Of a stretch of 64,000 nucleotides of DNA, positions 1-9,400 are shown piece by piece. How positions within the stretch are numbered: position 1 is the first letter of the stretch; each line of letters begins with the position of its first letter. Source of the DNA: Subtercola boreus (lineage in GTDB: Bacteria; Actinomycetota; Actinomycetes; Actinomycetales; Microbacteriaceae). The position numbers and the translations under genes are program-made. The stretch lies in NCBI RefSeq assembly GCF_003399635.1, contig NZ_NBXB01000042.1, positions 100,561 to 164,560 on the forward strand, read 5' to 3'. Under the pieces are notes generated by a model, which saw only the letters and a program-made list of their open reading frames with translations, was not told the origin of the DNA and searched no databases.

Positions 1-495
1 GTGGAGTCGCCGGCGCATCTCGTCTCCGACACCGGCCTTGTCGATCATCCGGAACGCGTTCGAAAGCGCCAGGTCGCCGGCGATCACGGCGACGGAGAGT
101 CCGCGGTGTTCGGCCGCCGGGATCGGGATGCCCGCGGTCTGCGCGAAGTCGCGGTAAACCCCGGAGACGTTCACTCCGCCACGCCGGATGAAGTCCCGGT
201 CGATCACGTCGTCGTGCACGATGAGGGCCGTGTGCAGCAGTTCGAACGCCGCCCCGATGTGGGCCGCAGCTTCGCTGTCGGTGCCGCCGAGGGACTCGTA
301 GGCACCCATGACCATGCCAGGCCGGAAACGCTTGCCACCAGATGTGTTGCGTTCCAAGGTCTGCCACAGCGTGACGTATCGTGGCCCAATCGCCGCCGCG
401 CGGTTCTTGGCTAGGCTGAAGAAGCGGTCAAGTACGTCGTCGACATGTTTCTGTCGCCGCGAGCTTGCCACCACGAGATCCTGTGGGTCCACCAT
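1..495 (-). CDS. polyprenyl (probably geranylgeranyl) diphosphate synthase, 5' part
   Basis: This is the N-terminal 165 residues of a trans-prenyl-diphosphate synthase; the rest lies outside the window. The family condenses isopentenyl diphosphate onto allylic diphosphates in the cytoplasm. Visible signatures are GGKRFRP near residue 60 and the first aspartate-rich motif, VHDDVIDRD (DDxxD), near residue 98, which binds the magnesium-diphosphate. The ATG at 495 gives a typical N-terminus. It is transcribed away from idi, whose start codon is only 34 bases off, so the two genes share one short control region. In actinobacteria this pairing usually belongs to a carotenoid cluster (crtE/idi); that role is inferred because the neighbouring genes are outside the window. 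Confidence 0.88.
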   Translation of the reverse strand, partial: MVDPQDLVVASSRRQKHVDDVLDRFFSLAKNRAAAIGPRYVTLWQTLERNTSGGKRFRPGMVMGAYESLGGTDSEAAAHIGAAFELLHTALIVHDDVIDRDFIRRGGVNVSGVYRDFAQTAGIPIPAAEHRGLSVAVIAGDLALSNAFRMIDKAGVGDEMRRRLH

Positions 496-528
496 TTCAG
501 CGTAACCCACCGAGTGAGAGAGGGCGTT

Positions 529-1176
529 ATGGCTGCCTCCGATGAGCAGGTCGTGCTACTGTCCGATGCCGGAAATCCGATCGGTGTCGCCGACAAGGCC
601 ACGGTGCACACCCTCTCCACACCGTTGCACCTCGCCTTCTCGTGCCACGTCTTCGACCGGGCCGGGCGGATCCTCGTGACCCGCCGGGCGCTGTCGAAGC
701 GCACGTGGCCCGGCGTCTGGACGAATTCGTTCTGCGGGCATCCAGCGCCGGGTGAGAGCTTCGAGGATGCGCTGGCGCGGCGGGCGCGCGACGAGCTCGG
801 GATCGGGGGTGGCGGCGCCGCGGGTGACGGCGACAGCGGGGCCAGTGACTCCGGCGGTAGCGGCAGCGGCAGCCGCAGCGGCAGCGGCAGCGGTCTCGCT
901 TCGGTCGAGGTCGTGCTGCCCGACTTCCGCTACCGCGCGGTGGATGCCACCGGAATCGTCGAGAACGAGATCTGCCCCGTCTACACGGCGGTCTTCACGT
1001 CCCCGGCGGTGGGTTCGGATGCCCTGCAGCCCCATCCCGATGAAGTCGCTGAATGGCAGTGGGCCGAACCGGCCGCGCTGCTGGCCGCGATCGAGGCGAC
1101 CCCTTGGGCGTTCAGCCCCTGGCTCACCCTGCAGCTCCCCGCGCTGATGGCGGCCCGCGCCGCCCTGGCGGCCTGA
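529..1176 (+). CDS. idi: isopentenyl-diphosphate delta-isomerase type I with low-complexity insertion
   Basis: A Nudix-fold isomerase that interconverts isopentenyl and dimethylallyl diphosphate, supplying the neighbouring prenyl synthase. The two catalytic landmarks are present: Cys69 in TNSFCGHP and Glu147 in VENEICPVY. The ATG at 529 follows a GAGAG ribosome-binding site; an upstream in-frame ATG lacks one. The protein has 215 residues against about 180 for the family. The excess is a Gly/Ser/Asp/Arg run at about residues 93-124, encoded largely by imperfect GGCAGC hexamers, placed between the Nudix region and the second active-site segment. It is probably a surface loop. Function is confident; the effect of the insertion is unknown. 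Confidence 0.93.
   Translation: MAASDEQVVLLSDAGNPIGVADKATVHTLSTPLHLAFSCHVFDRAGRILVTRRALSKRTWPGVWTNSFCGHPAPGESFEDALARRARDELGIGGGGAAGDGDSGASDSGGSGSGSRSGSGSGLASVEVVLPDFRYRAVDATGIVENEICPVYTAVFTSPAVGSDALQPHPDEVAEWQWAEPAALLAAIEATPWAFSPWLTLQLPALMAARAALAA
853..895 (+). repeat. GGCAGC-type hexamer run inside idi
   Basis: About seven tandem GGCAGC-like hexamers, read in frame as Gly-Ser/Ser-Arg, make up most of the insertion in the isomerase. The repeat length is a multiple of three, so slippage would change the loop length without breaking the frame. Confidence 0.8.
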
Positions 1177-1207
1177 CCCATTCCATCGAGGGGGGCAGGG
1201 GGCGGGT

Positions 1208-1918
1208 TCAGAAGTCGAGGCGGAACCCACCGGGCACGGGAATGAACCGCACACCGGCGAGGCTGTCGACCACGAGGTCGGCGTCGAGTTCTGCTGCCGA
1301 ATGCGTTCCGGTGACGCCGACGGTGGTGCATCCGGCAGCCCGTCCTGCAGCAAGCCCGGCCGGTGCGTCCTCGAACACGAGGCAGTCGCGCGGATCCACC
1401 CCCAGCCGGCGGGCGCCCTCCAGGAACGGTTCAGGAAACGGTTTGCCGCGGGGCGTGTCGTCGATCGTCACCACCGTCTCGGGGGCGGGGATGCCCGCCG
1501 CCCCGATGCGCGCCCGGGCGAGTTCACGCGTGCACGAGGTGACGATCGCGCGGCGCTCCTCCGGCAGGCTGCCGAGCAGCTCTGCAGCGCCACCGAGAGG
1601 CGTGATGCCGTCAAGGTCGACGAGTTCGAGGTGCAGGATGCGCGCGAACGCCTCGTCCACGAGTTCGGGGGCGATGACGGCGCTCACGAGTCCGATCGCC
1701 GGCTTGCCGTGCATGCCCTCGCGGAACGCGGGGTCGAGGCCCCACTCCTCGCCCCAGGTCGTCCACGAACGGTCGACGGCGGGCGTCGAGTCGATCAGGG
1801 TGCCATCCATGTCGAAGAGGGCCGCCGTGAACACGCGGTCGCGGATGCCCGGGGCCGCCGCTCGCGCGTTCTCTTGGTCGCTCGGGCGTGCGCGGGGTTC
1901 CGGGTGCTGCTGGGTCAT
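1208..1918 (-). CDS. HAD-superfamily (subfamily IA) sugar-phosphate phosphatase
   Basis: A 236-residue cytoplasmic phosphohydrolase. HAD motif I is FDMDGTLIDS (nucleophile Asp and acid/base Asp), motif II is the TSCT segment, a lysine follows in DDTPRGKPFPEPF, and motif III/IV is DCLVFEDAPAGLAAG. The order and cap type match the phosphoglycolate/2-deoxyglucose-6-phosphate/glycerol-3-phosphate phosphatase group. The exact substrate cannot be read from sequence. The ATG at 1918 follows a strong GGAGGAG site and was preferred over upstream in-frame starts in a G-rich stretch. The gene converges on idi, with 31 bases between the two stops. Confidence 0.85.
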   Translation of the reverse strand: MTQQHPEPRARPSDQENARAAAPGIRDRVFTAALFDMDGTLIDSTPAVDRSWTTWGEEWGLDPAFREGMHGKPAIGLVSAVIAPELVDEAFARILHLELVDLDGITPLGGAAELLGSLPEERRAIVTSCTRELARARIGAAGIPAPETVVTIDDTPRGKPFPEPFLEGARRLGVDPRDCLVFEDAPAGLAAGRAAGCTTVGVTGTHSAAELDADLVVDSLAGVRFIPVPGGFRLDF

Positions 1919-2093
1919 CGTTCTCCTCCGATTCCAGCGTATCGGCCCCGCCGCGTCGGCCTCGCGCGGGGAACCTCGGCCCCGCCGGGCCTGCTCTGCG
2001 CGCCGAGAGGACGCATGATACGGCGAGGAGCGCCGAACGGCTGCAGAAGGCGTCCTCTGGGCAAGAGTGCAAACGTGGGGCGACGGTGCGGCG

Positions 2094-2155
2094 GGGCGGG
2101 GGGCGGGGCGGCGGGCGGGGGCGGCGGGCGGCGGGCGGGGGCGGGAGTCGGGGCG
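2094..2155 (-). repeat. G-rich tract (C-rich in the minus-strand transcript)
   Basis: An almost pure G run interrupted by C on the plus strand, starting about 25 bases past the stop of the minus-strand membrane protein. In that gene's RNA it reads as C-rich and G-poor, the composition preferred by Rho. It lacks a stem with a U tract. It could alternatively form a G-quadruplex on the plus strand. Confidence 0.45.
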
Positions 2156-2178
2156 TCCGGCGGGCGCGAGGGCGCGCC

Positions 2179-3231
2179 TCAGTCGCGGTCGTACGGAACC
2201 GACGAGTCGAGCGTGAGCGCGCCGTCGGGCAGCCACCGCACCGAGAGCCCGACTCCGGGCGTCACCAGGCCCGTATCCGGATCCCGGTAGTCACGCGTCG
2301 AGAGGGACACCTGCAGTCCCCGGGTCGCCACCCGGTCGACGGCGTCGCAGGTGTAGCCGTAGTCGACCGGGTTGCCGTAGACCACGAGGCACACCTGGTT
2401 GGACGTGCTGACCGCGGCATAGACAGCCCCCGGACTGTTCTGGGAGACGTTCAGCGCACGGAAGGTCGACACCAGAAGCTCCTGCGCGGGTTCGGACGGC
2501 GGGAGGTCGGCGACCAGCTGCCCGTGGGAGAAGATCGCGGAGTACGAGTCGGCGCCGATCCCCGGCGGAAAGTTCGGATAGGGCGCTGCCGTGAGCCGCG
2601 GTGTGGGATCGGCGGAACCGTCGCCGCCCGTGGCACTGTAGCTCGATCCGCCGTCGGCCGCTGCCGTTCCGGCCCCGTCGGCTGCGCTCCCCGCGGCGTT
2701 GTCGCCCGGGGCGCCGTTCGCTCCGCTGCCGGCGCTGTTCCCGGTTCCGGCGCCGACGCTGTTGCCGTCAGCTGCGGTGCCGGCCCCGCTTGCTGCGGAC
2801 TGGGACGCGATCACCGTGGTCGCCACGAACGCGGCCGCCCCGGCCAGGCAGCCCGCCGCGATGAAGGCTCCGGCGAGCAGCACGGTGGTCCTCCGGCGAA
2901 CGGCCGGCCGGGCATCCAGAGTCGTCAGAGATTCAGCGACGGCCCGTTCCGTCTCGGCGCGCTCGCTCTCGAGCGACGTTCCGATGGCCTCGAGTTCGCT
3001 CTGGGCGGCGAGAGCCTTGGCCTCCTCACCCGCGCCGGCGGGCCGGGCGAACGCGGCCCTCTGCAGCCCGGCGAGCGCCCTCCGCGGCGCCGGTTCACCC
3101 GACGGGCCGTCGGCGGTCGGATGATCGAGCCACCACAGGGCGTCGCCGACGTCATACGCACCGTCGTATTCGGCCTCGACGGCATGCCGGAATCGCGCGT
3201 CGCGCTCGAAGCGGGCGTGCCACTCGGCCAT
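2179..3231 (-). CDS. single-pass membrane protein of unknown function with disordered linker
   Basis: I do not recognise the family. The product (about 350 residues) has a cytoplasmic N-terminal part of roughly 110 residues with a Trp-rich WHARFERDARF start and an acidic helical segment. One membrane helix follows (about residues 115-141, Ala/Val/Leu rich). Then comes a Gly/Ala/Asn/Ser/Asp linker of about 70 residues and a C-terminal domain of about 130 residues with two cysteines (SNQVCLVVYG and GYTCDAVD) that could form a disulfide outside the cell. The ATG at 3231 follows GGCGGAG at good spacing; a GTG six bases upstream is possible. The layout suggests an anchored sensor or anti-sigma-like protein, but nothing in the context proves this. 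Confidence 0.7.
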   Translation of the reverse strand: MAEWHARFERDARFRHAVEAEYDGAYDVGDALWWLDHPTADGPSGEPAPRRALAGLQRAAFARPAGAGEEAKALAAQSELEAIGTSLESERAETERAVAESLTTLDARPAVRRRTTVLLAGAFIAAGCLAGAAAFVATTVIASQSAASGAGTAADGNSVGAGTGNSAGSGANGAPGDNAAGSAADGAGTAAADGGSSYSATGGDGSADPTPRLTAAPYPNFPPGIGADSYSAIFSHGQLVADLPPSEPAQELLVSTFRALNVSQNSPGAVYAAVSTSNQVCLVVYGNPVDYGYTCDAVDRVATRGLQVSLSTRDYRDPDTGLVTPGVGLSVRWLPDGALTLDSSVPYDRD

Positions 3232-3449
3232 CGTCACTCCGCCCTCCGTGCTCGGCCTCGCGTGCCGCAGTCGCGGCTCACCCCATCATCACCCGCCCGC
3301 CGCCGTGACGCCAGCCCGCCCGCTGGTCCCGGTGGGCCCGTGCTGCGGTTCCGGGACGCCGGGCCGGCCCGTCCCGCCCGTCCCCGCCGTCACGTCGTGA
3401 CGCGCCCGAGGGACCCGGTGCGGCGCTCAGGCGGTCGAAACGGACGGGG

Positions 3450-4145
3450 TCAGCCGTGGCCGCCGAGGGTGGTCGGCTCGGAGGTGGAGGGGCGGGCATC
3501 CGGAGCCGGCGCGGCCGCGACATCCGGACTCAGCTCGACAGGGGCCGCCAGCACACCCGCCGCACCCGCCGACACGTCGGAGTGCACGAAGTTCAGGTGC
3601 GAGCGCGAAGCGGTCGGCCCGCGCTGGCCCTGGTAGCGGGAACCGTAGACGCCGGAGCCGTACGGATGCTCGGCCGGCGAGCTGAGCTGGAAGAAGCAGA
3701 GCTGGCCGATCTTCATCCCCGGCCAGAGCTTGATGGGGAGGGTGGCGACGTTCGACAGCTCGAGGGTGACGTGGCCGGAGAATCCGGGGTCGATGAAGCC
3801 GGCGGTCGAGTGGGTGAGGAGCCCGAGGCGGCCGAGCGAACTCTTGCCCTCGAGGCGGGCCGCGATGTCGTCGGGCAGGGTGATGAGTTCGAAGGTCGAG
3901 CCGAGCACGAACTCGCCGGGGTGCAGGATGAACGGCTCATCCGCTTTCGTCTCGATCAGCCGGGTCAGCTCGGGCTGGTCTTCGGCGGGGTCGATGAACG
4001 GGTACTTGTGGTTGTCGAACAGGCGGAAGAAGCGGTCGAGGCGAACATCCACACTCGACGGCTGCACCATGCGGGGCTCGAAGGGTTCGAGACCGACCCG
4101 CCCGCTGCCCAATTCGGCCCTGATGTCGCGGTCGCTGAGAAGCAT
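3450..4145 (-). CDS. dcd: dCTP deaminase, probably bifunctional dUMP-forming
   Basis: A trimeric dUTPase-fold enzyme for thymidylate precursor synthesis. It shows [12 protein letters not shown] at the start, the nucleotide-binding GKSSLGRLG at about residues 100-108, and [19 protein letters not shown] after it, closely following the actinobacterial enzymes that convert dCTP directly to dUMP. The conserved core ends near residue 195 with SRSHLNF. About 35 Ala/Pro-rich residues follow that most homologues lack and that are probably disordered. The ATG at 4145 is the only sensible start. The gene is single, with a long palindrome upstream. Confidence 0.93.
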   Translation of the reverse strand: MLLSDRDIRAELGSGRVGLEPFEPRMVQPSSVDVRLDRFFRLFDNHKYPFIDPAEDQPELTRLIETKADEPFILHPGEFVLGSTFELITLPDDIAARLEGKSSLGRLGLLTHSTAGFIDPGFSGHVTLELSNVATLPIKLWPGMKIGQLCFFQLSSPAEHPYGSGVYGSRYQGQRGPTASRSHLNFVHSDVSAGAAGVLAAPVELSPDVAAAPAPDARPSTSEPTTLGGHG

Positions 4146-4191
4146 GCGGCCAGCCTACTGCGCCGCATCGGACAGCGCCGTGCTCCTGACG

Positions 4192-4240
4192 CACGTGAGA
4201 CTCGCGCGCACGACTGAGACTCGCGCGCGGGTCTCACGTG
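4192..4240. repeat. long inverted repeat (CACGTGAGAC...GTCTCACGTG)
   Basis: Arms 4192-4209 and 4223-4240 pair over 18 bases with one G-T pair; the loop is 13 bases. It lies between the dcd start and the 3' end of the flavin oxidase gene. It could terminate the upstream minus-strand unit or be a dispersed palindrome like those at 15988, 29682, 34393 and 52923. There is no U tract. Confidence 0.6.
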
Positions 4241-4300
4241 GGCGGAAGTGTCTCACCTGCGGTGGAACGCGGGCGAGGGACGGGGCGCGGGGGCAGCGGG

Positions 4301-4340
4301 GGGCGTCGGGGGGCGTCGGGGGGCGTCGGGGGGCGTCGGG
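4301..4340. repeat. 10-bp G-rich minisatellite, four identical units
   Basis: GGGCGTCGGG is repeated four times head to tail within a longer G-rich stretch (about 4270-4379), directly after the stop codon of the minus-strand oxidase. In that transcript the region is C-rich and G-poor, so it may serve as a Rho loading site. It is also a likely slippage hotspot. Confidence 0.85.
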
Positions 4341-4379
4341 GGGCGCGGGGGGCGCGGGGGCGCGGGCGGCGCGGGCGGG

Positions 4380-5951
4380 TCAGACCGACTGGGGCTGGGT
4401 GAAGAGGCCGTGGGGGTCGTACTGCTGCTTCAGCTGCTGCAGGCGCGGGAGGTTCGCTCCGAAGTAGGCGGTCTGGGCATCCGGAATCTTACTGTCGCAG
4501 TAGTTGACGTACGCCCAGTTCTGCCAGTGGTTCGTCATGGTGGTGCGGAAGCCACGCACGTAGGCGTCGAACGGCGCGGGGTCGGCACCGACCGCGAAGG
4601 TCGCCGTGTACTGCACCGTCATGAGCGCCGTGCGGTGCACGAACGCCGTCGCGGCAGGGTCGACCGACGAGACGACGCCGCCCAGGGCATCCATCGAAAT
4701 GCCGCCCTCGGTCATGCCCGTCACGCTCTGCGCCTGCTCGACGGCGGCGACGAGGTCGGAGATCCCCGACGCGTCGAGGGTCGTGTATGCGACGTTGGAT
4801 GTTCCGGACGACGGCTCGCGCGTCAATGCCCCATCGGGGCCGGTCTTGCACTCGGCCAGCGGGGTGTTCTCACATCCCGCCTCCGTCATCATGGCCTCAA
4901 GGTACGTGTGGCGGAACGACTGGTTGTCGGTCGGCCGGGCGTCGACCCCCGACAGCAGCGGCTTCAGCTGTTCTGTGAGGTCGCCGATGTCGCCGGTCCA
5001 GGTGCCCGAGACCGAGACGCTCGGGGCGCCAGTGTGCGACTGGCCACCGAGCAGTTTGAGGGTCGACCAGAGCCGGTTGTCGGCGCCGGGCGCCCAGACC
5101 TGCCACGAGGCGACGACGTCGGATGCACTGCTCCACGGCCACTCGACATACCAGGTGTTCACTTCGGGAGCCGACTGCGTTTCGAACGTGAGCTTCGTGA
5201 CGACGCCGAACTGGCCACCGCCACCGCCCTGGCACGCCCAGAAGAGGTCGACATCCGTATCGCGGCTGGCCTGGTGCACCGTGCCGTCTGCGGTCACAAT
5301 CTCGACGCCGGTGAGCTGGTCGCAGGCGAGACCGAACGAGCGCACCAGCACTCCGACACCGCCGCCGAGGGTCAGTCCGGTCGCTCCGACGGTGGCGCAG
5401 GATCCGCCCGCGACGGCACGGCCCGCAGAGCCAAGGGCGCTGTAGACCTCGACGAGGGTGGCTCCCGCGCCGACGCTGGCCGTGGTTCCGTCTTCCGCGA
5501 GTGCGACGTCGGTGAGCGTGGCGGTGCTGATCACGAGGGAGGGCGCGACGCCGGTTCCGGATGCCCCGCCCGCCGAATATCCGATGTAATTGTGTCCGCC
5601 GGATTTGAGGGCGATGGGCACTCCGTACTTGGCGGCGAAGGCGAGACCTGCAGCGACGTCATCGGCACCTGCCGCCTCGAGCACGGCGAGCGGACGCGCG
5701 TCGTCGAACCGTGGATTCTCGGTGAGCGCCGCGGAAGCGTAGCCTGCGGCAGCGGGCAGGAACAGGCTGCCCGTGACGGCGGCGGCCAGTTCGCTCCAGA
5801 CCGGCGGGCCCGCGGGAGTCGGCGGAGGGATGCCCGGTGACGCTGTGCCCGTCGACTCCGGAGCGGGTGCGGTGCACGCGGCGAGCAGCGTGGCCGTAGC
5901 TGCGGAGCCCCCCGCCGCGAACAGGAAACGGCGGCGGGTGAGAGCGGGCAT
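4380..5951 (-). CDS. Tat-exported FAD-linked oxidase (berberine-bridge-enzyme-like), predicted bicovalent flavin
   Basis: A 523-residue secreted flavoprotein oxidase of the BBE-like family, which oxidises sugars, alcohols or small aromatics with oxygen. The N-terminus has a twin-arginine signal (TRRRFLF) followed by LLAAC, so Cys26 may be lipidated. His120 in KSGGHNYIGY is the usual 8-alpha-histidyl FAD attachment site, and Cys185 in GGSCATVGATG lies where bicovalent members carry 6-S-cysteinyl FAD. The BBE C-terminal motif YFGANLPRLQQLKQQYDP is intact. The start at 5951 was chosen because it gives the complete Tat signal. The gene is divergent from a small membrane-protein gene across an unusually A/T-rich spacer. 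The substrate is unknown. Confidence 0.9.
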   Translation of the reverse strand: MPALTRRRFLFAAGGSAATATLLAACTAPAPESTGTASPGIPPPTPAGPPVWSELAAAVTGSLFLPAAAGYASAALTENPRFDDARPLAVLEAAGADDVAAGLAFAAKYGVPIALKSGGHNYIGYSAGGASGTGVAPSLVISTATLTDVALAEDGTTASVGAGATLVEVYSALGSAGRAVAGGSCATVGATGLTLGGGVGVLVRSFGLACDQLTGVEIVTADGTVHQASRDTDVDLFWACQGGGGGQFGVVTKLTFETQSAPEVNTWYVEWPWSSASDVVASWQVWAPGADNRLWSTLKLLGGQSHTGAPSVSVSGTWTGDIGDLTEQLKPLLSGVDARPTDNQSFRHTYLEAMMTEAGCENTPLAECKTGPDGALTREPSSGTSNVAYTTLDASGISDLVAAVEQAQSVTGMTEGGISMDALGGVVSSVDPAATAFVHRTALMTVQYTATFAVGADPAPFDAYVRGFRTTMTNHWQNWAYVNYCDSKIPDAQTAYFGANLPRLQQLKQQYDPHGLFTQPQSV

Positions 5952-6079
5952 GCCGCAACTGTAGCGGCGCAGTCCCTTCCGTTGATGCGGTTCTTCAGGC
6001 TCAGCAGATTCGAATGTACTTCTGTGATGAATTCTCGTATTCTGGGGGAACCGATATTTCTTCGACTTTAGGATCAATC

Positions 6080-6340
6080 ATGACAGACACCTCCTACACC
6101 GGCAGCGCGCCGGCCAAACTCAACACGCTCTCGATCGTCGCAATCATCGGAGGGTTCCTGGTGCCGCTCGTCGGCATCGTCGTGGGCTTCTTCGCGCTCC
6201 GCCAGATCAAGGAGACCGGCGAGCGCGGCCACGGTCTCGCGATGGCCGGGATCATCGTCGGGATCGCGCTCATCGTCATCTACGTGCTGATCGGTATCAT
6301 CGGGGCCGTGGCGGGTGCCGCGATGAGCTCCGGGTACTGA
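6080..6340 (+). CDS. small two-helix membrane protein, DUF4190 family
   Basis: An 86-residue protein with two hydrophobic helices (about residues 17-40 and 52-80) joined by the short basic turn RQIKETGERGHG, the pattern of DUF4190 proteins, whose function is not known. The ATG at 6080 follows GGATC at short distance. Upstream, 6000-6079 is far more A/T-rich than the rest of the window and probably holds the promoter. It is a stand-alone gene ending in a clear hairpin. Confidence 0.8.
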   Translation: MTDTSYTGSAPAKLNTLSIVAIIGGFLVPLVGIVVGFFALRQIKETGERGHGLAMAGIIVGIALIVIYVLIGIIGAVAGAAMSSGY

Positions 6341-6344
6341 CAAC

Positions 6345-6384
6345 GACGAACGGCCGCCGGGCATCACCCCGACGACCGTTCGTC
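6345..6384. terminator. bidirectional hairpin between convergent genes
   Basis: GACGAACGG (6345-6353) and CCGTTCGTC (6376-6384) form a perfect 9-bp stem with a GC-rich loop. It sits between the stops of the DUF4190 gene and the minus-strand nuclease gene, the right place to end both transcripts. No U tract follows, as is usual in this GC range. Confidence 0.7.
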
Positions 6385-6412
6385 ACGCAGTCAGCGTCGC
6401 TGCCTCAGTACC

Positions 6413-9400
6413 TCAGGCGAGCCACGGGAACAGCGCCTTCAGCAGCGCAACGTAGTACGCGTAGAGCGCCGCCGCCACGGCCTGCAGCCAGGCGGTGAAC
6501 GGGTCGACCGGCGGCGGGGTGACCGCCTTCGGCGTGACCGTTACCGGCACACGCACCGTGGTGCCCGACTCCTTGGCCGTGATCACGATCGTGCTCGCGC
6601 CGGAGGCGTTCGCGGGGATCGTGTAGGTCACGGTGGCAGCGCCCCCGCTCACGGCGGTGACGGTGCCAGAGGCGGTGTTGCCCGCCAGCGTCGTGGTCAC
6701 CTTCGTGGTGACCGGGCTGCCGAGCGACGTCAGGTCGAGTTTCGACAGCTTCAGCGTCACCGTGCTGCCCGCGACGACCGCGGCCGTCGGCGCACCGGTC
6801 AGCGAGACCCCGCGACGGTCGAACGCCGGTGACACTGGGCTCTTCGCCGCGAGGTAGCTGATCCACGCATCCCGGTCGATCAGGCCCGAGTCGCGGGTGT
6901 TCGCCCCCTTGGTGAACTCGCGGAAGTTGTCGCCGCCCTGCACGAGGAAGCTGAACGATCCGATGCGGTAGGCCTTCCGGGCATCCAGAGGCGCACCGTT
7001 CACGGTGACGGAGGTGATGCGGTCACCGGATGCCCGACTGGCGTCGTACGTGTACGTCACGTTCTTCGACAGGCCGAGGGCCAGGAACGGACGAGAAGGC
7101 ACGGTGCCCGCCGCATCCGTCTGCCACTGCTGCTCGAGCACAGTCTTGAACTGCGCCCCGGTCAGCGTCGTCGTGTACAGGTTGTTCACGAACGGCAGCA
7201 CGGCGTTGGCTTCGGCGTAGGTCACCACGCCATCGCCCTCACCGACCGAGGAGGACCTGTAGAGCAGGTCGCTTCGGAGCCCTCCGGGGTTGACCACGCC
7301 GATCTCGGCACCGCCGAGGTTCGCCGGAGCGAGAGCCGACACGAGTGAATCGGCGACGAGATTGCCGAGCGTGGATTCGCTGGCCCGGTCATCCCGGACC
7401 GTTCCGTTCGCTGTGAACGCGGTCGTGATGTCCTTCGTGATGGACGCGACCGGCTTGTTGCCGATGGTCGCGGCGCTCGCGATGGCGGCGTCGACGATCG
7501 TCTTCACCTCGGCCACGCGCGGGTACGTCGCCACCAGGGTGGTGTCGGCGACCGTGGTGCGCGGCACGTTCCGGGCGGTGTACTTCACGACCGCGTCATC
7601 CGCGTTGCGGTCGACGCTCAGCACGACCTGGCCGATGTTCTCGCCGTAGCTGCCGGTCTGGAGCACCGGGCGGGTCTTGCCGGCCTGGCCAGGGATCGGG
7701 GCGTCCCACGAGTACTGCTTGTGGGTGTGGCCTGTGAAGATGGCGTCGACGTCAGCGCTGGTCTGAGTGACGATCTTCGAGAAGGCGCTGTCGGTCATCC
7801 CGACCTCCTGCTCGAGGCTCGCGCCGTCGGGCGTTCCGGCGCCGGCACCCTCGTGGTACTCGGCGACGAACACGTCGGCCGCATCCGTGGCCTCGAGGTT
7901 CGCGACCACCCGGTTGACGGCGGCGACGGGGTCACCGAAATCGAGCGAGGCGATCCCGGCGGGCGACACCAGCGTGGGCGTCTCGACGGTGACCGCACCG
8001 ATGATGGCGATGCGCACCCCGTTCACGGTGACGACCTTGTATTCCGGCAGTGCCGGCGTGGTCGTGCCCTTGAGGTAGACGTTCGCACCCAGGTAGTCCC
8101 AGTTCGCGGCATCCGTCACCCGGCCAGTCAGGTCACTGAGACCCTGGTCGAACTCGTGGTTGCCGACCGCCGACGCTGTGAGGCCGAGGGCGTTCAGTAC
8201 GTCGATCGTGGGCTTGTCCTGCTGCGACGAGGAGGCGAACAGGCTCGCGCCGATGTTGTCGCCGTCGCTCAGCAGAAGGCTCGAGCCGTCGCCTTTCTCG
8301 GCTTTCAGCTGCTCGACGGTTCCGGCGAACTTGACGGTGTTGGCGTCGATCCGACCGTGGAAGTCGTTGATGTTCAGCAGGTTGAGGTCGACGACGTCGG
8401 CCTTCGGCGCCAGGTTCAGTCCGACGACGAGGGGATCGTGGTCGCTCGACCGGTACGGGTTCGCCTGGTAGAAGTCGGTCGCGTTGTAGTTGTTGCGGCT
8501 GTACTCCAGGGCAATCGACTCGACCGAGTTGATGTTCCACACGTCGACGGAGTTCACCGACGTGTTGGCGGCCGAGTTCGCGAACAGGTGGTCGAGCGAA
8601 CCGACCGCGCCGTCGAAGGCGTAGGTCGCCTTGCCCGTGGTGGAGCCGAGGTCGACGTAACCGGCCGCGACGAGCACGTCGATCGGGTCTTCCTTCAGGT
8701 AGGCGTTGAAGTCGCCGTCGAGCAGCACACGGTCGATCTTCGACGACGCCTTCAGCGTGTCGGCGAACGCGACGAGGGCCTTCGCCTGGTTGACGCGGGA
8801 GGCATTGGACGCCCCCTGGCCGTCGCCCTGGTCGGCGTCGACTCCCGAGCCGGAACCCTTCGACTTGAAGTGGTTCACGATCGCGAGGAACGAGGTCGAA
8901 TCGGCCCCGCCCTTCAGTTTGAACGCCTGGGCGAGCGGCTGGCGGGCGTTGACGAAGGCAGGATCATCCAGAATGCTCGACGCGCCCACGGTCTCGAGCA
9001 CGGCGGGCTTGTAGATGAACGCCGTGCGGATGACGTCCTCCGTCGCCGGCAGCGTGGCAGGTGACGGAACGAACGCCCAGGTGCCCGCACCGGCAGCGCC
9101 GTTCAGCGCCGCCACGAGGGTCGACAGGGCGGTGTCACGGGGCTTGCCGAAGCGGGCCGAGTTCTCGATCTCCTCCAGCGACACCACGTCGGCGTCGAGT
9201 GCGTTGATCGCCGAGACGATCTTCGCCTGCTGGCGCTCGAGGTCGTCGGCGTTCGCAGCCCCCCGGGCGTCGCAGCCACTGTTGACCGTGTTCGGGTTTC
9301 CGGCGCGGTCGGTGTAGTACGTGCATCCGGCGATCGAGTCACCGGTGGTGGTGAAGTAGTTCAGCACGTTGAACGAGGCGAGCGTCGCGTCGCCGCCCAC

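Noticed and set aside
556..1353. Long open frame antisense to idi
   Set aside because: It is a GC-rich shadow with no recognisable motif; the plus-strand Idi has intact catalytic residues.
2094..2155. G-quadruplex regulatory element
   Set aside because: The tract could fold as a quadruplex on the plus strand, but similar tracts follow minus-strand genes repeatedly and the transcript-strand polarity is better explained by Rho-type C-rich trailers.
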